Shown here one piece after another: positions 43,553 through 52,474 of a stretch of 64,000 nt of DNA. This stretch comes from Thiomonas intermedia (GTDB lineage Bacteria > Pseudomonadota > Gammaproteobacteria > Burkholderiales > Burkholderiaceae_C). Below the pieces are notes generated by a model. It was not told where the DNA came from. It worked only from the letters and a program-made list of their open reading frames with translations, and made no database searches. The stretch lies in the NCBI RefSeq assembly GCF_002028405.1, contig NZ_CP020046.1:558001-622000 (forward strand), written 5' to 3'. Position 1 is the stretch's first letter, and each line of letters starts with the position of its first letter. The translations under genes were made by a program, and so were the position numbers.

Positions 43553-43810
43553 ATGTCATTCCTCTCTTTTCTGCTGGGCGAAAAAAAGAAGACCGCCACG
43601 GTCGCCAAGGAGCGGCTGCAGATCATCCTCGCCCATGAACGCGGCGGCGCCGGCGCCCCGGCCGACTGGCTGCCCGCGCTGCAGCGCGAGCTGGTGGATG
43701 TGATCTCGAAATACGTCAAGATCGACAGCAACGACATCCAGGTCAAGCTCGAACGCCAGGACACGCTCGAAGTGCTGGAAGTGAAGATCGAGATTCCGCC
43801 GCGGGCGTAG
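43553..43810 (+). CDS. minE: Cell division topological factor MinE
   Basis: An 85-residue protein starting [20 protein letters not shown], with the membrane-binding first helix, the MinD-contact strand [10 protein letters not shown] and the C-terminal dimer fold ending [13 protein letters not shown]. An AAGGAGG Shine-Dalgarno sequence at 43538-43544 clearly sets the ATG at 43553. Last gene of the min operon. Confidence 0.97.
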   Translation: MSFLSFLLGEKKKTATVAKERLQIILAHERGGAGAPADWLPALQRELVDVISKYVKIDSNDIQVKLERQDTLEVLEVKIEIPPRA

Positions 43811-43833
43811 CGCGCCGCGAAATCCAGCCACTC

Positions 43834-43871
43834 GTGCCACGTTCTGCACTTGCAAGCGCAGAGAGTGGCAC
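43834..43871. terminator. Hairpin between minE and the convergent gene, possible bidirectional terminator
   Basis: GTGCCAC (43834-43840) pairs with GTGGCAC (43865-43871), with an inner TCTGC/GCAGA pairing. It fills the space between the convergent minE and the next gene. There is no clear T-run on either side, so terminator function is a guess from position. Confidence 0.4.
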
Positions 43872-43875
43872 CTCA

Positions 43876-44886
43876 TCATTGCCAGACTTTGTCGAGCGTA
43901 TTGATGCTGATGTGCGGCCAGCGGATCAAGCCCGGCGTACCGTCGGTGCGCGGCAGAAAATCCAGGGCAACCTCCTGCAGGTACTGCAGCACATAGGGTG
44001 ACTTGCCTTCTTTCTTGTCCTTGCTGCACTGATCGAGTTCATGAATCCAGAAGGTGGCGACCATGCGCTGGGCATCGGCCTGCTGAACGATGAACGGAAT
44101 GTTGACGATGCCGCCTGTCTGCGTGGCGGTGTCCACCGACAGCACTGTGGTGCGTTTGACTTCAAGCCCATCGAGCGCAAGTTTGAGCAAGCCGTTGGGA
44201 GCCACCGGATCGAAGCCCGGGAAACCCGGTACCGCCGCGGCCGTGCCCTTGAAGGGCGCATCATGAAACCTCTTGTACGGCCCAAGGTAGCGATTGTTGG
44301 GATCGTCGATGTCGGTATTGCCAATGCCGATCGGCAGCCCGCTGATGTCGGGAATGAGGGTGGCGGTGTCGGGCTTCTCCAACAGGTCAGAGGTTCCCAG
44401 CGCAAGCACCGAATTACCGTGCGGAATGGTGGCCAGACGCCCGACGTCGATCTCATTTTCCACATGGTTGGTCATGTATAGCCAGAGACCCGGCTCGTGA
44501 TGAATGGCCAGGCCGGGATCGCCGGCCTTACCGCTCACGGGTGAGTCCACCGATGCAACCTGCCGGATTTCCTGTTCATAGTCGAGTGTGACGACGAACT
44601 GGTCCTTCTCGGCGCGCGGCGCGCCATCGGTAATGCCCCGGTTGGGCACCGCCTTGTCCACCAGGGTGAAGTTCAGTTCCTCGTCATACTGATTGAGCAG
44701 CAGACGAAACGGCGCAGCTCCCGTGGCCGCGAAGGGCAAGGCAATCATGTTCCAGCCGCGCCCTTTGCTGACCCACTTTCCCGGCAGGAGGTTCAGTGGT
44801 CCGAGTTCCGGGTCGTTGGCTACTGCGGTATAGAGTCGCCGACCGCCCACTCGTAGGTCGGTCATCGTTTTGACGTCCATCTTCAT
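43876..44886 (-). CDS. Heme-binding beta-barrel-like protein
   Basis: A 336-residue protein with LGPLNLLPGKWVSKGRGWNM near residue 30, PFRLLLNQYDEELNF, VPNRGI, FVVTLDYEQEIRQV and HHEPGLWLYMTNH. These segments resemble a group usually annotated as heme-binding, with a nitrobindin/FABP-like barrel, but I am not certain and no enzyme function is known to me. No signal peptide is seen. The ATG at 44886 has AGGGAGAA eight bases upstream; the frame is open further but looks non-coding. It is alone and convergent with min. Confidence 0.6.
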   Translation of the reverse strand: MKMDVKTMTDLRVGGRRLYTAVANDPELGPLNLLPGKWVSKGRGWNMIALPFAATGAAPFRLLLNQYDEELNFTLVDKAVPNRGITDGAPRAEKDQFVVTLDYEQEIRQVASVDSPVSGKAGDPGLAIHHEPGLWLYMTNHVENEIDVGRLATIPHGNSVLALGTSDLLEKPDTATLIPDISGLPIGIGNTDIDDPNNRYLGPYKRFHDAPFKGTAAAVPGFPGFDPVAPNGLLKLALDGLEVKRTTVLSVDTATQTGGIVNIPFIVQQADAQRMVATFWIHELDQCSKDKKEGKSPYVLQYLQEVALDFLPRTDGTPGLIRWPHISINTLDKVWQ

Positions 44887-45159
44887 GGCTATTCTCCCTA
44901 GATCGAGGAAACGCCGGCCCATAACGCATTGATGCAGACGCCAGCCCGGGCGCACCGGCAACGACCAAAACAGTTCTCGCCTGCAAGCGGCAAGACTAGT
45001 TCGCCTCGAACTGTCCGCAACCACGCATTCCGGGTGGCATTCATTTACATTAGTTTCATAAATTCACACAGTCGCGGCGCGATCACAAGAAATTGGCACC
45101 AGAGAACGAGGGAATTCCGGGCAAAACCGAACCCTCACAACGTAGCGGACTTGCGATGC

Positions 45160-46092
45160 TCAGGATGCCGACCGTCGGTTGAGCCGCACCACGCCGAAGA
45201 CGATCAGGGCCATGCCCGCCAGCGCGACGGGCTGAGGCCACTCACCGAGGATCAGCCAGGCCAGCCCCGTCGCCAGAACCGGGGTGAGCGCGCCGCCCAC
45301 CGCGGTACGCTGCGCCCCCAGACGGGTGATGGCCACCCCATAGCTGAAGGTCGAGATCAGCCCGACGCCGACGCCCTGAATCAGGCCGTGCATCCACAGC
45401 GCATGCGCTGGCAGCGCACGCAACGCCTGCAGGCCTCGCAGTTCGGGCGAGAACGGCCACCACGCGAGCAGACCCAGCAGGGAGCCGGTGGACAACAGGG
45501 CCGCCGCCTCCAGCGGCGTCAGCCCGCTGTGGCGTAGCGCCACGGTGTAGTTGGCCCACAGCAGGCTGCAAAGCAGAAAGATCAGCTCGCCGCGCCACAA
45601 CCCCGGCGCGCCATGCCAGAACGAGAAAGCCAGCATCATCAGCACGCCCACGCCGATGACGCCAAGCGCCTTCCACTGCGGCAGGGCTGTCGGCTGGCCG
45701 CGAAGGTGCAGCAGCAGCGCCACTGCCAGAGGAATGGTGCCCGGAACCAGGGTGCTGCCGTCGCTCACCGGCGCGAAACGCAACCCTTCCCCAACGATCA
45801 GAAAATAGGGCAGCCCCGCGCCCACGATCATGGCCATCAGGCTGGGCACGCCGACCGCCCAGACGCGGCGGCGCCGCCGCCACAACAAGGGAGCGAACAG
45901 CAGCCCCGACGGACCGAAGCGCAAGAGCGCAAGCTCCGCCACGGGCAGATGCGCCTGCGCCCCCGCGCGCAGGGAAACGAAAAAACCGGCCCAGATGCAG
46001 ACGGTGACCGCCAGGGCGACAAAGCCCAGGGACGTGGAGGCCTGGGCGGAATCCAGCGAAGGCCGGTGCGGGGCGGGAGTGTAGGCGGACAT
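45160..46092 (-). CDS. DMT-superfamily (EamA) exporter
   Basis: A 310-residue inner-membrane protein with ~10 hydrophobic helices in two EamA repeats (FVALAVTVCIWAGFFVSLRA; LIFLLCSLLWANYTVALRHS). GAGLPYFLIVGEGLRFAPVS and a short charged C-terminus are typical. Family members often export amino acids or other metabolites. It is divergent from an Lrp/AsnC regulator 199 bases away, which makes amino-acid export under Lrp-type control likely. The upstream side of the 273-base gap 44887-45159 holds no gene I can see. Confidence 0.88.
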   Translation of the reverse strand: MSAYTPAPHRPSLDSAQASTSLGFVALAVTVCIWAGFFVSLRAGAQAHLPVAELALLRFGPSGLLFAPLLWRRRRRVWAVGVPSLMAMIVGAGLPYFLIVGEGLRFAPVSDGSTLVPGTIPLAVALLLHLRGQPTALPQWKALGVIGVGVLMMLAFSFWHGAPGLWRGELIFLLCSLLWANYTVALRHSGLTPLEAAALLSTGSLLGLLAWWPFSPELRGLQALRALPAHALWMHGLIQGVGVGLISTFSYGVAITRLGAQRTAVGGALTPVLATGLAWLILGEWPQPVALAGMALIVFGVVRLNRRSAS

Positions 46093-46291
46093 GGGGTGGA
46101 TGAAGCCATTGTCAATGACCTCATTGTCTGGCCCCGAATGCGGCGAAAGAAGGCGATTTTCATCGACGCGGAAAGTATTTCGGGTTGCTTTCGCTCGTTT
46201 GATAGCAAAATCCGAAAAATCAAACCTCAAAGCAACGTCCCCCAGGGTCTCGCGAAGACCCGAGCGGCTTGGACGACGCGCCCCGGACATC

Positions 46292-46765
46292 ATGCTCGAT
46301 TCCACCGACCTCGCCCTGCTGCGCCTCTTGCAGGCCGACGGGAACCTCACCATCGCCGAACTGGCCGAGCGCGTGGCGCTGTCGCCCTCGCCTTGCGCAC
46401 GCCGCGTCAAACACCTCGAACAGGAAGGCTTCATTCGCGGCTATCGCGCCGAACTCGACCGCAAGCGCCTGGGGCTGGGCACCACCGTGTTCGTCAGCGT
46501 GCGGCTGCAACACCACCGCGAAGACGCCGTCCGCGCCTTCGAGCGCGAGATCGAGGCCCTGCCCGTCATCGTGGCGTGCCACGTCGTCTCGGGCGCCTTC
46601 GACTACCTGCTCGAAGTCGTCGTGCCCGATCTGTCGGGCTACGAACGCTTCGTGCGCAGCCTCCAGGCCCTGGCCGCCGTTCAGGACATCAACAGCAGCT
46701 TCGCCATCCGCACCGTGAAAAGCAACGGCGCGCTTCCGCTGGAATCTGGCCTGGCGACGGGTTGA
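46292..46765 (+). CDS. Lrp/AsnC-family transcriptional regulator
   Basis: A 157-residue regulator with an N-terminal winged HTH (LDSTDLALLRLLQADGNLTI and AELAERVALSPSPCARRVKH) and a C-terminal RAM ligand-binding domain (VFVSVRLQHH; VIVACHVVSGAFDYLLEVVV). It probably senses an amino acid and controls the divergent EamA exporter. I start at the ATG at 46292. The shared 199-base intergenic region is relatively AT-rich at 46165-46235. Confidence 0.92.
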   Translation: MLDSTDLALLRLLQADGNLTIAELAERVALSPSPCARRVKHLEQEGFIRGYRAELDRKRLGLGTTVFVSVRLQHHREDAVRAFEREIEALPVIVACHVVSGAFDYLLEVVVPDLSGYERFVRSLQALAAVQDINSSFAIRTVKSNGALPLESGLATG

Positions 46766-46808
46766 ACCGTGAAAGACGGCATCAGTCGGTGCGTTTGAGG
46801 GCGGCAAT

Positions 46809-47816
46809 CTATGGAGCCAAACCTGACCCGACTGCTTGGCATGAGTGATCGCCTGTCGTGTAGATTCGTAGACCATCGGTGCGCGAGGTCTTGCCGACAT
46901 AGCCCAACTCGCGGCGTGCAGCGGCATCGTTGACGCTGAACTCCCGCCCGATCATGCGGATCATCGATCGCGATACCGGCGGGTCACCGTCTCTGCGCGT
47001 AGTCGCCCACACCGCATCCATCACGCCGCCCACAGTCACTGCAAGCCAATAGGGCATTGACCGCAATTTGTCGACGGAGAGCCCTTGCACGCTTGCAAGC
47101 GATGCGATGAACTCGCGAAACGTCAACCGCTCCTGGTCTGCGATAAAGAAGGCGTGACCCCCATCGCCGCGCTCAAGCGCGCATTTGATAGCTTCCACCA
47201 CATTGTCGACGTGGCAGGTTGAAAAGGGATAGTCGCCGCGATCAACGAGAGCGAACCGACCGGACCTGATCGCATCGGGGATCTGGCGGCTGAAAGTATC
47301 GCCAGGCCCCCAGATCGCCGGCGGGCGTAGCGCGATCGTGCGAAAGCCGGGCTTGTTGGCCGCCAGTACCAGCGATTCAGCCTGTGCCTTGCTGGCCAGA
47401 TATGCAGAGAAGTGGTTCGGAAATGTGGGTGCGCTTTCGTCCGCATTTCGGATCGGCGTGCCGACGACGTCTTGAATGACACCTGCCGCACTGATGTGGA
47501 CAAAGGTTTTCGCACCGGCATTCCCGACGGCTTTCAGTAGCGCGAGAGTCCCATCGACATTGGTACGGAAGATGGGCTTTCTAGGGCCCGAAAAACGGAA
47601 CAAGGCGGCTGCATGGACGACTGCGTCGATCTCCGGCAAGGTCAGCGGTGCATCCGCTTCCAGATCCGCGGAAATCGGCGTCGCGCCCATGGCACTCAGC
47701 CTGACACGAGAGGACACCGAGCGCGACAGCGCAAAGATCTGGTGACCATCATCCGCAAGCTTCGGGATCAGGCGGCCGCCAAGCAGACCCGTCCCGCCGG
47801 ACACAAGAATTCTCAT
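46809..47816 (-). CDS. NAD-dependent epimerase/dehydratase (extended SDR)
   Basis: A 335-residue extended short-chain dehydrogenase with the dinucleotide motif VSGGTGLLGGRLIPKL, VVHAAALFRFSG, VHISAAG and the catalytic YLASK. RPPAIWGPGDTF is typical of the 3-beta-HSD/epimerase branch. The substrate is unknown. Its ATG overlaps the stop of a 34-codon frame, as ATGA. It is the last gene of a coupled operon facing away from the GlxA-type regulator. Confidence 0.85.
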   Translation of the reverse strand: MRILVSGGTGLLGGRLIPKLADDGHQIFALSRSVSSRVRLSAMGATPISADLEADAPLTLPEIDAVVHAAALFRFSGPRKPIFRTNVDGTLALLKAVGNAGAKTFVHISAAGVIQDVVGTPIRNADESAPTFPNHFSAYLASKAQAESLVLAANKPGFRTIALRPPAIWGPGDTFSRQIPDAIRSGRFALVDRGDYPFSTCHVDNVVEAIKCALERGDGGHAFFIADQERLTFREFIASLASVQGLSVDKLRSMPYWLAVTVGGVMDAVWATTRRDGDPPVSRSMIRMIGREFSVNDAAARRELGYVGKTSRTDGLRIYTTGDHSCQAVGSGLAP

Positions 47817-47917
47817 CTTGGCCTGCCATTTTCTTCAGACGCGAATGCGGCTTGCAGGGCGCCATCTCGGATCGCCACGATGTCGGCCGCAAGGGCGGTG
47901 CCTCGCGCTGCTTGCAT
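47813..47917 (-). CDS. Small 34-residue open frame coupled at both ends
   Basis: An ATG at 47917 shares its A with the TAA of the upstream gene (TAATG). The frame runs MQAARGTALAADIVAIRDGA and on to a TGA that overlaps the next ATG (ATGA). It fills the gap exactly, which suggests real translation or at least ribosome transit between neighbours. I recognise no family; it could also be the remnant of a larger gene. Confidence 0.45.
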   Translation of the reverse strand: MQAARGTALAADIVAIRDGALQAAFASEENGRPR

Positions 47918-48342
47918 TACGGCTTAACCATGACCAGCACTGCAATGGCCACCAAGCACACAGCGACTGCAGCAGGGCTGTAGCGCAACCAAGACGATTT
48001 TGGTGGAACCTCATTCTCCATACGCTTGCGTAGAGTCGCCGTCAGGATGCCGTGCATTGCAGACAGGGCCACAACAAGTCCGATCTTGCCCGTCAGCCAT
48101 CCCTGACTCAGCCATCCCCCCCATACCGCGAGGCCCAGGCCGGTTGCCCAAACGATCGCCAAGGCCGGCACAGTCACCCTGCGGTCCCACTGAAGCACGG
48201 CAAACCCGATGCGCTTCTCGCATGGCAGTAGAACCCCACCTTCCAAACTCCCTCCGGACACCACAACAGCCAGGAGCATGAGGCCGCCAGTGAAGACGAG
48301 AGCTGCACCGATATGCAGGCTTTGAATCCAGAGGTATGTCAT
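47917..48342 (-). CDS. HemJ/CopD-like small membrane protein
   Basis: A 141-residue protein with four hydrophobic helices. LWIQSLHIGAALVFTGGLML places a His in the first helix and LSQGWLTGKIGLVVALSAMH a Lys in the third, as in HemJ/CopD-type heme-linked membrane proteins. It could be a copper-resistance CopD relative or a protoporphyrinogen-oxidase-like protein; the sequence does not settle it. It overlaps the upstream DUF3817 gene by four bases. Confidence 0.65.
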   Translation of the reverse strand: MTYLWIQSLHIGAALVFTGGLMLLAVVVSGGSLEGGVLLPCEKRIGFAVLQWDRRVTVPALAIVWATGLGLAVWGGWLSQGWLTGKIGLVVALSAMHGILTATLRKRMENEVPPKSSWLRYSPAAVAVCLVAIAVLVMVKP

Positions 48343-48665
48343 CGGAGTGCCCGCCAACTGTAGATGCCACCGAAGGGCACGAACGCTGCAACGATCAGCT
48401 TTGCACCTGTCCGCCCCGAAATGTCTCCGGCCGCCATAGCCTGCACAACCCGCCATCCAAACACCAGAAATACAAACCCATGGATGGGCCCCATGACCGA
48501 CACAGCAATCGGGTATCCCGCCAAATGTTTCATGGGGACCGCGACAAGGAGCAACGCCAGAAGCGTCGTCGCCTCCGCGAGGCATAGCCCACGAAGTATT
48601 GCAAGGCGCGGCTCGGTGATGCGCGATGGGCCACTGACTTTGTGCTCAGCATCTTGAAGATTCAT
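48339..48665 (-). CDS. DUF3817 family membrane protein
   Basis: A 108-residue protein with three hydrophobic helices. LRGLCLAEATTLLALLLVAV, PMKHLAGYP and MGPIHGFVFLVFGWRVV, with the conserved Glu and His-Gly, fit DUF3817. Function is unknown. I start at the ATG at 48665 (MNLQDAEHKV). It is first in the operon and divergent from the GlxA-like regulator. Confidence 0.8.
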   Translation of the reverse strand: MNLQDAEHKVSGPSRITEPRLAILRGLCLAEATTLLALLLVAVPMKHLAGYPIAVSVMGPIHGFVFLVFGWRVVQAMAAGDISGRTGAKLIVAAFVPFGGIYSWRALR

Positions 48666-48675
48666 ACAGCCATTC

Positions 48676-48699
48676 TTCCCAAAGCTCGTACAGTGGGAA
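48676..48699. promoter_or_regulatory. Inverted repeat between the DUF3817 operon and the GlxA-like regulator
   Basis: TTCCCA (48676-48681) and TGGGAA (48694-48699) form a 24-base dyad with a 12-base spacer in the 117-base divergent gap, 11 bases before the DUF3817 start codon. It is a candidate regulator site. Confidence 0.4.
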
Positions 48700-48782
48700 A
48701 GTGGCTTGAATGCCAATATTCGACTGTTTTCGGCCAGGCCGCAACGAACAGCATCACCAACAGATCGACCCGATGACTCCAC

Positions 48783-49760
48783 ATGAAATCAAGCCGAGCC
48801 CCTTCCTTCAGGCCCCACCGAATCGCGTGTCTTGCTCTACCTGGCGTGTTGTCATTCGACCTTGCGACAGCCTGCGAATCCTTTCGCTATGCGACGACCG
48901 CGACTGGCAAGGCCTGCTACCAAGTGACCGTGTGTGCTGAGCAGACCGAACTGGATACTGGCATGTTCAGCATTCACATCAAGCATGACTTGACACAGCT
49001 GGAGACCGCTGACACGGTCATCGTCCCGGGCGTCTTGCTACCTCAAAAGCCATTGACACCGGCGGTCATGGAGGTGCTGCGTGAGGCTGCTCAAAAGGGG
49101 AAGCGGATTGCTTCGATTTGCACAGGTGCATTCGCGCTGGCCGAAGCGGGCCTGCTGAATGGTTTGCGTGCAACCACCCACTGGCGGGCCGCGCCTGAGT
49201 TGGCTCATAAGTATCCCGCCGTCAACGTGGATCCTGCGGTGCTCTTCGTCGACAACGGCCAGATTCTCACCTCAGCAGGGGCTGCCGCAGGGCTCGACCT
49301 CTGCCTGCACATGATCCGATCTGACTTCGGCGCAGCCGTCGCCGCGCAGGTAGCGAGGCTGTCCGTAATGCCGCTCCAGCGCGAAGGAGGGCAGGCTCAG
49401 TTCATCCCTCCATCACCACGAACTTTCGACAGGGATCTACAACCCCTGATCGCCTGGGCAGTGGCCAACTTGAATCAGCCGCTAACCATCACATCCTTGG
49501 CAGATCGTGCCCGCAGTAGTCCCCGAACGCTGCACAGGAGGTTCACGGAGCATTTCGGAGAGTCGCCGTCCCAGTGGCTGACGCGGATTCGTGTGCAGCG
49601 TGCACAGGAGCTACTGGAAAGCACCCAACTATCGGTGGAGCAGATCGTGGGTGAAGTGGGACTTGGGTCAGCAGCCAACTTTAGGCTGCATTTTCAACGC
49701 CTCGTAGGAGTAAGTCCTAGGCAGCACCGAAAGAGCTTTGGCCGTGGTGACGACCGATAA
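48783..49760 (+). CDS. GlxA-family transcriptional regulator (DJ-1/PfpI plus AraC HTH)
   Basis: A 325-residue regulator. The N-terminal DJ-1/PfpI-like amidase domain has IASICTGAFALAEAGLLNGL with the nucleophile-elbow Cys, and TTHWRAAPELAHKYP. The C-terminal AraC/XylS domain (~residues 225-320) has ITSLADRARSSPRTLHRRFT and VEQIVGEVGLGSAANFRLHF. It probably controls the divergent DUF3817-HemJ-like-SDR operon. The 153-base gap that follows (49761-49913) shows nothing clear. Confidence 0.92.
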   Translation: MKSSRAPSFRPHRIACLALPGVLSFDLATACESFRYATTATGKACYQVTVCAEQTELDTGMFSIHIKHDLTQLETADTVIVPGVLLPQKPLTPAVMEVLREAAQKGKRIASICTGAFALAEAGLLNGLRATTHWRAAPELAHKYPAVNVDPAVLFVDNGQILTSAGAAAGLDLCLHMIRSDFGAAVAAQVARLSVMPLQREGGQAQFIPPSPRTFDRDLQPLIAWAVANLNQPLTITSLADRARSSPRTLHRRFTEHFGESPSQWLTRIRVQRAQELLESTQLSVEQIVGEVGLGSAANFRLHFQRLVGVSPRQHRKSFGRGDDR

Positions 49761-49913
49761 GCAGTCCCCACCGCCGCTCTGCGCAACGCTCCCAATGAGC
49801 CCCTCAGACGGCCAGACGAAATTCGACTGCACGCACGAGCCTCTTATCAACATCGCAGTTCATCCGCCTCAGTCTCGCAGCCCTGCTCGCAGCGATCTCC
49901 GTCCCTTCATGCC

Positions 49914-52367
49914 TCACCCGCAGCTCCCGATGTAGCCGCAGTTCTCGCAGCGGTCGCAGCCATCGACGCGGCGCAGGAAGGGGCCGCCGCATTCGGGGCA
50001 GATGCGCCCGCCGGGCAGCAGGTCGGGCGAGGCGTCGTTTGATTCGAGGTCGATACGCAGGGCTTCGGGAACGTGGGCGCGCTGCGCCAGCGAGAGCAGC
50101 GATTGCTCGCGGCCCGAGGCATCGAGATAGCCGCGCCGGCGCAGCAGTTCCTGCAGGGCGTAGGCGATGGCCGCCACCTCGGACTGGTGGAAACGCGGCG
50201 CGCGGCTGCCGTCTGACTTGATGACTTCGCCGCAACGCACCGGGCCTTTGTCCCACACGACTTCGCGCATGTTCAGCAGGCTCTTGGCGATCGAGCCGCC
50301 CGAGCGCGCCACCAGCGACAGCAGCCGCATATTGGAGGCGATCCATTGCTGGCCCTCGTCGCGCTGGCCCGCGGGCATGAAGAACTCGATGGGCCGCTCG
50401 ATGCGCACGGCCTCGCCGTTCACACGGCCTTCCACCTCGGCGAAGGAGACGGAGAGGTAGACGGTCTTCTGCCCTTCGGGGGTCATGTAGCTGATCTTGC
50501 TGGTGACAGCCTGCAGATCGCCCGAGGGACGGCCCTCGATGCGGCGGGTCAGCGGGTCGATGTCGCTCGCGCCGTGCGAGGCTACCGAGGCCGGTGTGGA
50601 CGCGGCAACCTCGGTGGGCGCGGTTTGCAGCACGGCGCCCAGGACGGTGTTGGGACGGTAGGTGGCCAGACCCTTGAGCCCGGCCTTCCAGGCCTGGAGG
50701 TACAGATCCTTGAAGTCGTCGTAGGGGTAGTCGGCCGGCACGTTGACGGTCTTGCTGATGCTGGTGTCGATGAAGGGCTGCACAACCTGCAGCATCTTCA
50801 TGTGATCGGCGGCCGACATCTCCAGCGCGGTGACGAAGGCGGGCGGCAACTGGGTCATGTCGTGGCCCATGCTGCGGTACAGGCGCCAGGCGTGGTCGGC
50901 GACTTCGTACTCGCGGGTGGTGTTGTCGGCCATGCGCTTCTTGCGGGTGTAGACCCACGAGAAGGCGGGCTCGATGCCGTTGCTGGCGTTGTCGGCAAAG
51001 GCCAGGCTGATGGTGCCCGTGGGCGCCACGGCGAGCAGGTGCGAATTACGGATGCCATGCTCGGCCATCTCGGCGCGAAGGGTTTGGGGCAGCCGCTTGG
51101 CGAAGCCGCTGTCGAGAAATTTCTTCGCGTCGAACAGCGGGAATGCGCCCTTCTCGCGGGCGAGATCGACCGAGGCGGCGTAGGCGGCGTCGCGCAGGGC
51201 GCCTGCCATGTCGGCGGCAAAGTGGCGGGCGTCTTCGCTGTCGTAGCGCAGGCCCAGCATCACGCAGGTATCGCCCAGGCCGAGAAAGCCCAGGCCGACG
51301 CGCCGCTTGTTCTGCGCCTCTTCAAGCTGCTCGGGAAGCGGCCAGTAGGTGACGTCGAGCACGTTGTCGAGCATGCGCACGGCGATGCGCGTAATGGCCT
51401 GAAAGCGCTCGACATCGAAGCGCGCCTGTGGCGTGAACGGGTCGCGCACGAAACGGGTGAGATTGATCGAACCCAGGCAGCAGCAGCCGTAGTCGGGCAG
51501 AAACTCTTCGGCGCAGGGATTGGTCGCCTCGAAGGTCTCGCAGTAATAGAGGTTGTTGTCGCGGTTGGCCGTGTCGAGGAACAGGATGCCCGGCTCGGCG
51601 TGGTCGTAGGTGGACTGCATGATCTGATCCCACAGATCGCGGGCACGCACGCTGCGGTACACCCACTCGCCGTCGGAGCGCTGGTATGCACGCTCGGCGC
51701 CCTCGGCCAGTTGGTCTTCGCCCGGCCTGGCCTTGTGCACCAGATCGATGGGCGCATCGCTTTCGACCGCCTGCATGAAGGCCGAGCTCACGCCGACCGA
51801 GAGGTTGAAGTTCTTGAACGCGCCCTGGTCCTTGGCGTGGATGAAGGCCTCGATGTCGGGATGGTCGATGCGCAGCACGCCCATCTGCGCGCCTCGGCGG
51901 CTGCCGGCCGATTCCACCGTTTCGCACGAGGCGTCGAACACGCGCATGAACGACAGCGGCCCGCTGGCGCGGCTGTGGGTGCCGCCGACATGCGCGCCCA
52001 CCGGGCGGATGCGCGAAAAGTCGTAGCCCACGCCGCCGCCGCGCCGCATGGTTTCGGCGGCCTGCGCCAGGGCCTTGTAGATGCTGGGCTTGCCGTCCTT
52101 GTCGTCGGACACCGAATCGCCCACGGGCTGGACGAAGCAGTTGATCAGCGTGGCCTGAATGTCGGTGCCCGCCGCCGACATGATGCGCCCGGCGGGCACG
52201 AAGCCCTCGGCCAGCGCTTCGCGGAACAGGGCCTCGCAACGGGCCGGATCGGCCTCCTTCGCGGCGAGCGCGCGGGCTACGCGGGCATGGATGTCTTCGA
52301 TGCTGGTTTCACTGCCCTTGGCGTATTTTTCCGCCAGAACGTCGATGCTGATGTCTTGTGCTTGCAT
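49914..52367 (-). CDS. nrdJ: Adenosylcobalamin-dependent (class II) ribonucleoside-diphosphate reductase
   Basis: This enzyme makes deoxynucleotides with a B12 radical, with or without oxygen. In 817 residues I see LINCFVQPVGDSVSDDKDGK, MRRGGGVGYDFSRIRPVG, the active-site region TNPCAEEFLPDYGCCCLGSI, the glycine-loop region LLAVAPTGTISLAFADN, and a C-terminal zinc-ribbon-like CPECGG/CDRCENCGYIGSCG. Length and Cys pattern fit class II NrdJ. The start codon at 52367 has a strong intrinsic terminator just 16 bases upstream on the same strand and no clear Shine-Dalgarno site. Confidence 0.95.
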   Translation of the reverse strand: MQAQDISIDVLAEKYAKGSETSIEDIHARVARALAAKEADPARCEALFREALAEGFVPAGRIMSAAGTDIQATLINCFVQPVGDSVSDDKDGKPSIYKALAQAAETMRRGGGVGYDFSRIRPVGAHVGGTHSRASGPLSFMRVFDASCETVESAGSRRGAQMGVLRIDHPDIEAFIHAKDQGAFKNFNLSVGVSSAFMQAVESDAPIDLVHKARPGEDQLAEGAERAYQRSDGEWVYRSVRARDLWDQIMQSTYDHAEPGILFLDTANRDNNLYYCETFEATNPCAEEFLPDYGCCCLGSINLTRFVRDPFTPQARFDVERFQAITRIAVRMLDNVLDVTYWPLPEQLEEAQNKRRVGLGFLGLGDTCVMLGLRYDSEDARHFAADMAGALRDAAYAASVDLAREKGAFPLFDAKKFLDSGFAKRLPQTLRAEMAEHGIRNSHLLAVAPTGTISLAFADNASNGIEPAFSWVYTRKKRMADNTTREYEVADHAWRLYRSMGHDMTQLPPAFVTALEMSAADHMKMLQVVQPFIDTSISKTVNVPADYPYDDFKDLYLQAWKAGLKGLATYRPNTVLGAVLQTAPTEVAASTPASVASHGASDIDPLTRRIEGRPSGDLQAVTSKISYMTPEGQKTVYLSVSFAEVEGRVNGEAVRIERPIEFFMPAGQRDEGQQWIASNMRLLSLVARSGGSIAKSLLNMREVVWDKGPVRCGEVIKSDGSRAPRFHQSEVAAIAYALQELLRRRGYLDASGREQSLLSLAQRAHVPEALRIDLESNDASPDLLPGGRICPECGGPFLRRVDGCDRCENCGYIGSCG

Positions 52368-52383
52368 GGTGTTTCAACAAGAG

Positions 52384-52407
52384 AAAAAACCGCGCGTTGG
52401 GGCGCGG
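52384..52407 (-). terminator. Intrinsic terminator between rmuC and nrdJ
   Basis: On the minus strand CCGCGC-CCCAAC-GCGCGG is followed by six T residues. It stands 67 bases after the rmuC stop and ends 16 bases before the nrdJ ATG. It would end the rmuC operon, but it leaves no room for a separate nrdJ promoter downstream, so it may act as an attenuator. Confidence 0.8.
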
Positions 52408-52474
52408 TGAGGAACGAGCCGAGAGAGCCTGGCGCTGGCCAAGAACCAGCACAGGGTGCGCGGCGATGAAGGAT

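Noticed and set aside
46093-46291. GCGAAAG/CTTTCGC repeat as an Lrp operator
   Set aside because: The two halves are 38 bases apart and lack the usual Lrp-type AT-rich core, so the pairing is probably chance.
52367-52474. Cobalamin riboswitch upstream of nrdJ
   Set aside because: The rmuC stop leaves a leader of only ~108 bases, and I see no B12-box-like core.
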